Shown here in pieces: positions 50,838-53,137 of a stretch of 53,137 nucleotides of DNA. The stretch comes from Bacteroidetes bacterium HGW-Bacteroidetes-2. Lineage in GTDB: Bacteria; Bacteroidota; Bacteroidia; Flavobacteriales; Flavobacteriaceae. The notes beneath the pieces are model-generated. The model did no database searches. It had not been told where the DNA came from and saw only the letters and a list, made by a program, of their open reading frames with translations. The translations under genes were made by a program, and so were the position numbers. The stretch is taken from NCBI GenBank assembly GCA_002842575.1, contig PHDJ01000018.1:1-53137 (forward strand), in the 5' to 3' direction. Within the stretch, counting starts at the first letter, position 1, and each line of letters begins with the position of its first letter.

Positions 50838-51125
50838 ATGAATTCTAAGAAAGCAATAATACTTCCTAAATATCAAAAAATATTTGATGGTATTGGCGAA
50901 AATATCAAACTTGCGCGAAAGCGAAGAAAGCTTACAGCAGAACAAGTTTCTGAACGAGCGGGAATACATCGTGCTACATTGCACCGCATCGAAAAAGGCG
51001 ACCCAGCTGTAGCAATAGGTATATATTTCAATGTTTTTAAAGTATTAAATCTTGAAAGTGATTTTTCGAAAATTGCCAGCGATGATGAATTTGGACGCAA
51101 ATTACAAGACTTAGATTTATTATAG
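50838..51125 (+). CDS. hipB: HipB-like antitoxin / HTH repressor
   Basis: A 95-residue XRE-type DNA-binding protein. The HTH runs from about residue 19 to 72: GENIKLARKRRKLTAEQVSE, RAGIHRATLHRIEKGDPAVA, IGIYFNVFKVLNL. A short acidic tail ends DEFGRKLQDLDLL. It lies 3 bases before the HipA gene. In E. coli HipB neutralises HipA and represses the operon; here an 11-bp inverted repeat at the promoter fits the same role. Confidence 0.87.
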   Translation: MNSKKAIILPKYQKIFDGIGENIKLARKRRKLTAEQVSERAGIHRATLHRIEKGDPAVAIGIYFNVFKVLNLESDFSKIASDDEFGRKLQDLDLL

Positions 51126-51128
51126 ATT

Positions 51129-52385
51129 ATGGCAGAAGGAAAATTTGATATTTATGTGTATGCAGATTGGATAGGACTTGATGGCCCCATTCAAATAGGC
51201 ATTCTATCAGCACATTTTGCGAAAGCAAAAAAAGCATTCAGTTTTGAATATAACAAGGAATGGCTTGAAAAAGATTTGTACCAATTGCTCGACCCAGACA
51301 TTGCCTTTTACTCAGGACCTCAATATCCGACGGACAAGGAAAATTTCGGAATATTTTTAGATAGTATGCCGGACACTTGGGGAAAAACGCTTATGAAGCG
51401 CCGCGAAGCCCAAGATGCAAGAGCACGAGACGAGAGGGCTAGAACACTATATGAAATAGACTATTTACTTGGTGTCTATGATGAAAACCGTATGGGCGCA
51501 CTAAGATTTAAGACCGACGAAAATGGGCCTTTTCTGGATAACGACGACCAAAGCCCTACACCACCGTGGTCTTCTCTTGGCGATTTGCAAGAAGCTGTAA
51601 ATCATTTGGAAAATGACACCCAAAACGATGCAGTAAGACAATGGATAGCTGTACTTATTGCACCAGGTTCTTCTTTGGGTGGTGCACGTCCAAAGGCAAA
51701 TATTCAAGGAAAAAACAAAGACTTATGGATTGCTAAATTCCCATCCAAAACAGATACTGTAGATAAAGCAGCTTGGGAATTTCTCGCTTATAATCTAGCG
51801 ATAAATTGTGGTATAGAAATGGCAGAATCAAAGATTGAAAAGATAGCAGGAACATACCATACATTTCTTACCAAAAGATTTGACCGTGAAGACGGTAGCC
51901 GTATTCATTTTGCATCTGCAATGACAATGACCGGTAATAACGAAAAAACTCTCAAATCAGTAACACCAAGTTATCTGGATATTGTAGATGTAATAGAGAA
52001 TTTTGGCACTAATGTAGAGGTTAATTTGCATCAACTTTGGCGTAGAATTGTATTTAATATAGCTATATCGAATACCGATGACCATCTGCGGAATCACGGA
52101 TTTATTTTAAATAAAAAAGGCTGGGAACTCTCACCTGCTTACGACTTAAACCCATCCATAGAAAAAGATGGATTGGCACTCAATATTGATATGGATGATA
52201 ATGCGTTGGATTTTTCACTTGCTAAAAGCGTAGGGGAATTTTTTCGTTTGGACGAAAAAGAAATGAATGCCATTCTCGAAGAAGTTATAAGTGTAGTAGC
52301 TAACTGGAAATCAATTGCACAACAAATAGGAATTTCCAACAAAGAACAACAGTTAATGGAATCTGCCTTTAATACTGAAATTTAA
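51129..52385 (+). CDS. hipA: HipA-family serine/threonine kinase toxin
   Basis: A 418-residue HipA-like kinase. An N-terminal HipA-coupling domain (about 1-115, with FGIFLDSMPDTWGKTLMKR) is followed by the kinase domain. The phosphate loop is APGSSLGGARPKA (from Ala178), where Ser181/Ser182 match the autophosphorylated Ser150 of E. coli HipA. Asp317 and Asn322 (NTDDHLRNH) and Asp339 (AYDLNP) match the catalytic Asp309, Asn314 and Asp332. All are intact, so the enzyme should be active. E. coli HipA phosphorylates glutamyl-tRNA synthetase; the target here is unknown. The next gene starts one base after its stop. Confidence 0.9.
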   Translation: MAEGKFDIYVYADWIGLDGPIQIGILSAHFAKAKKAFSFEYNKEWLEKDLYQLLDPDIAFYSGPQYPTDKENFGIFLDSMPDTWGKTLMKRREAQDARARDERARTLYEIDYLLGVYDENRMGALRFKTDENGPFLDNDDQSPTPPWSSLGDLQEAVNHLENDTQNDAVRQWIAVLIAPGSSLGGARPKANIQGKNKDLWIAKFPSKTDTVDKAAWEFLAYNLAINCGIEMAESKIEKIAGTYHTFLTKRFDREDGSRIHFASAMTMTGNNEKTLKSVTPSYLDIVDVIENFGTNVEVNLHQLWRRIVFNIAISNTDDHLRNHGFILNKKGWELSPAYDLNPSIEKDGLALNIDMDDNALDFSLAKSVGEFFRLDEKEMNAILEEVISVVANWKSIAQQIGISNKEQQLMESAFNTEI

Positions 52386-52386
52386 T

Positions 52387-53085
52387 ATGGACTATAAAGA
52401 GCGAGAAGTTATTGACGCCCTAAAATTAACTATCAACCAATTTAAAGTGCCAGTTCAAAAAAGGTTTAAAAAAGCTGATGATGCCAATAAACTTTGGAAT
52501 GCTGCATTGTTATTTAGTAAAGTAGTTAAAGAATCAAAACCTTTTACCAGACTCTTTTCTAGAGGAGACTTTGAAGAATTTACTAATCAGTACAACCTAA
52601 AATATTCAACTAATATTGATGGCCCTAACTTGTTTAAGAAGTTTTGGTTGCGAGAAGTATTGGGGTTCGTTTACATTACTGATGCCGTTAGGGTTGTAAC
52701 GAATGATTACGAAAAATATAATAATCTTAAAAATGAAGTTTTCTTTTTAAGATGCCTGTTTCAAAACTATCCAGAAAAAACAATTGAAAAGAGTGTGTTT
52801 GCAGAAACTGTTCGGCTATATGAAGTAGAGAATGATTTAAAGATTTCAGAAGAGTGGATGGCCAACACAAATTGGGTAAAACCTTCCATAGAAGAAGATA
52901 TTCTAAAAATAGGAAACGTTGATTATTTGTTTAATCTGTTAGATAATTGGAATGATTTTGCATTTCTGCATACTTTTAAAAAGCAATTCCAAAAGAGACA
53001 AGAGCGCAAATTTGAAATTGATAGTAAAATATTAACACAAACCCGTTGGGTGAAATTAAATTATTTGAGTTTTAATATTGTTTAA
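52387..53085 (+). CDS. Unrecognised third gene of the hip operon
   Basis: A 232-residue protein I do not recognise. It has no signal peptide or membrane helix. The sequence is mostly helical, rich in Lys, Phe, Asn and Trp. Possible landmarks are LKLTINQFKVPVQKRFKKAD near the N-terminus, FKKFWLREVLGFVYITDAVR near residues 83-102, and a basic C-terminus (HTFKKQFQKRQERKFEID). Its ATG begins one base after the hipA stop, so it is translated from the hip transcript. It may be a third toxin-antitoxin component, a regulator of HipA or a separate cargo gene. It ends 52 bases before the window edge. Confidence 0.7.
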   Translation: MDYKEREVIDALKLTINQFKVPVQKRFKKADDANKLWNAALLFSKVVKESKPFTRLFSRGDFEEFTNQYNLKYSTNIDGPNLFKKFWLREVLGFVYITDAVRVVTNDYEKYNNLKNEVFFLRCLFQNYPEKTIEKSVFAETVRLYEVENDLKISEEWMANTNWVKPSIEEDILKIGNVDYLFNLLDNWNDFAFLHTFKKQFQKRQERKFEIDSKILTQTRWVKLNYLSFNIV

Positions 53086-53137
53086 CGGTCTATCAAAAAT
53101 AAACTTATTGATAAACTGAACTAAAGTTAGCGCTGTA

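Larger units (their letters stand above)
48539..53137 (+). mobile_element. Putative integrated element at tRNA-Leu (left part)
   Basis: Downstream of a tRNA-Leu 3' end the content changes from housekeeping to plasmid/ICE-type cargo (plasmid-type ParB, HipBA toxin-antitoxin, unknown gene). The parB gene looks somewhat richer in G and C by eye than the left part of the window. The partial tRNA duplication just upstream also points to recombination. No integrase and no second attachment site are in view, so this is inference from context. Confidence 0.5.

Overview
The window is typical chromosome of a member of the Bacteroidota, most likely a marine Flavobacteriaceae species. The DNA is AT-rich. 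Many genes have a TAnnTTTG promoter box, often with TTG or TTTG 17-20 bases upstream, instead of a sigma70-type promoter. Secreted proteins carry type IX secretion (T9SS) C-terminal sorting domains. Family-restricted proteins such as DUF4271, DUF4296 and DUF4407 are present, DNA polymerase III alpha carries a fused N-terminal exonuclease, and S16 has a long acidic tail. I cannot name the genus with confidence.

Layout. 1-202: probable end of an IS1595-like insertion sequence running off the left edge. 433-6920: housekeeping block with hemD and DUF4271 on the minus strand, then polyprenol-phosphate mannose synthase, dihydroorotase, a DUF4296 lipoprotein, an epimerase and tyrS. 7145-9077: a LuxE-like acyl-protein synthetase and a T9SS-exported protein. 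9350-12114: a PhoB/PhoR-like two-component pair and a glycosyltransferase. 12185-16956: trmB, a LysE-type exporter, an alkyltransferase-like protein, then an Fe-S/redox group (Mrp, NifU-like, ferredoxin-NADP reductase-like, 2Fe-2S ferredoxin). 17030-20154 (minus): glutaryl-CoA dehydrogenase-like, trmN6, rimM, rpsP. 20388-26749: lipoprotein, dnaE, trxA, a ClpP-type protease. 26843-31676: DUF58 protein, tRNA-Asp, nitroreductase, DUF456 protein, and a BlaI/M56 regulatory pair under a perfect 40-bp palindrome with a downstream lipoprotein. 31677-36442: outer-membrane protein, GT2 and flippase-like genes, ruvC, hemW. 36506-42738: cyclase, MmcQ/YjbR protein, membrane-anchored MutS-like ATPase, metal-dependent hydrolase, DUF4407, an unknown protein. 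42864-48271: FG-GAP T9SS protein, a T9SS metallopeptidase whose sorting tail is out of frame, an HTH regulator, a PhnA-like protein and an M20 dipeptidase.

48384 to the right edge looks like an integrated accessory element. It starts with a truncated tRNA-Leu followed by an intact tRNA-Leu(TAG). Next come a terminator, a tandem 11-bp repeat, a 350-bp leader region, an orphan plasmid-type ParB, and a tightly coupled three-gene operon of HipB, HipA and an unrecognised 232-residue protein. An inverted repeat flanks the hip promoter. This three-gene hip operon is the best candidate here for an under-described system.

Other points for a second look are a terminator at 6919-6979 whose loop can pair with an upstream sequence, the M56-TonB fusion with its motif-sharing lipoprotein neighbour, a C9 tract inside an inverted repeat, and several orphan palindromes. 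All assignments come from reading the sequence and recognising motifs; no searches were run.
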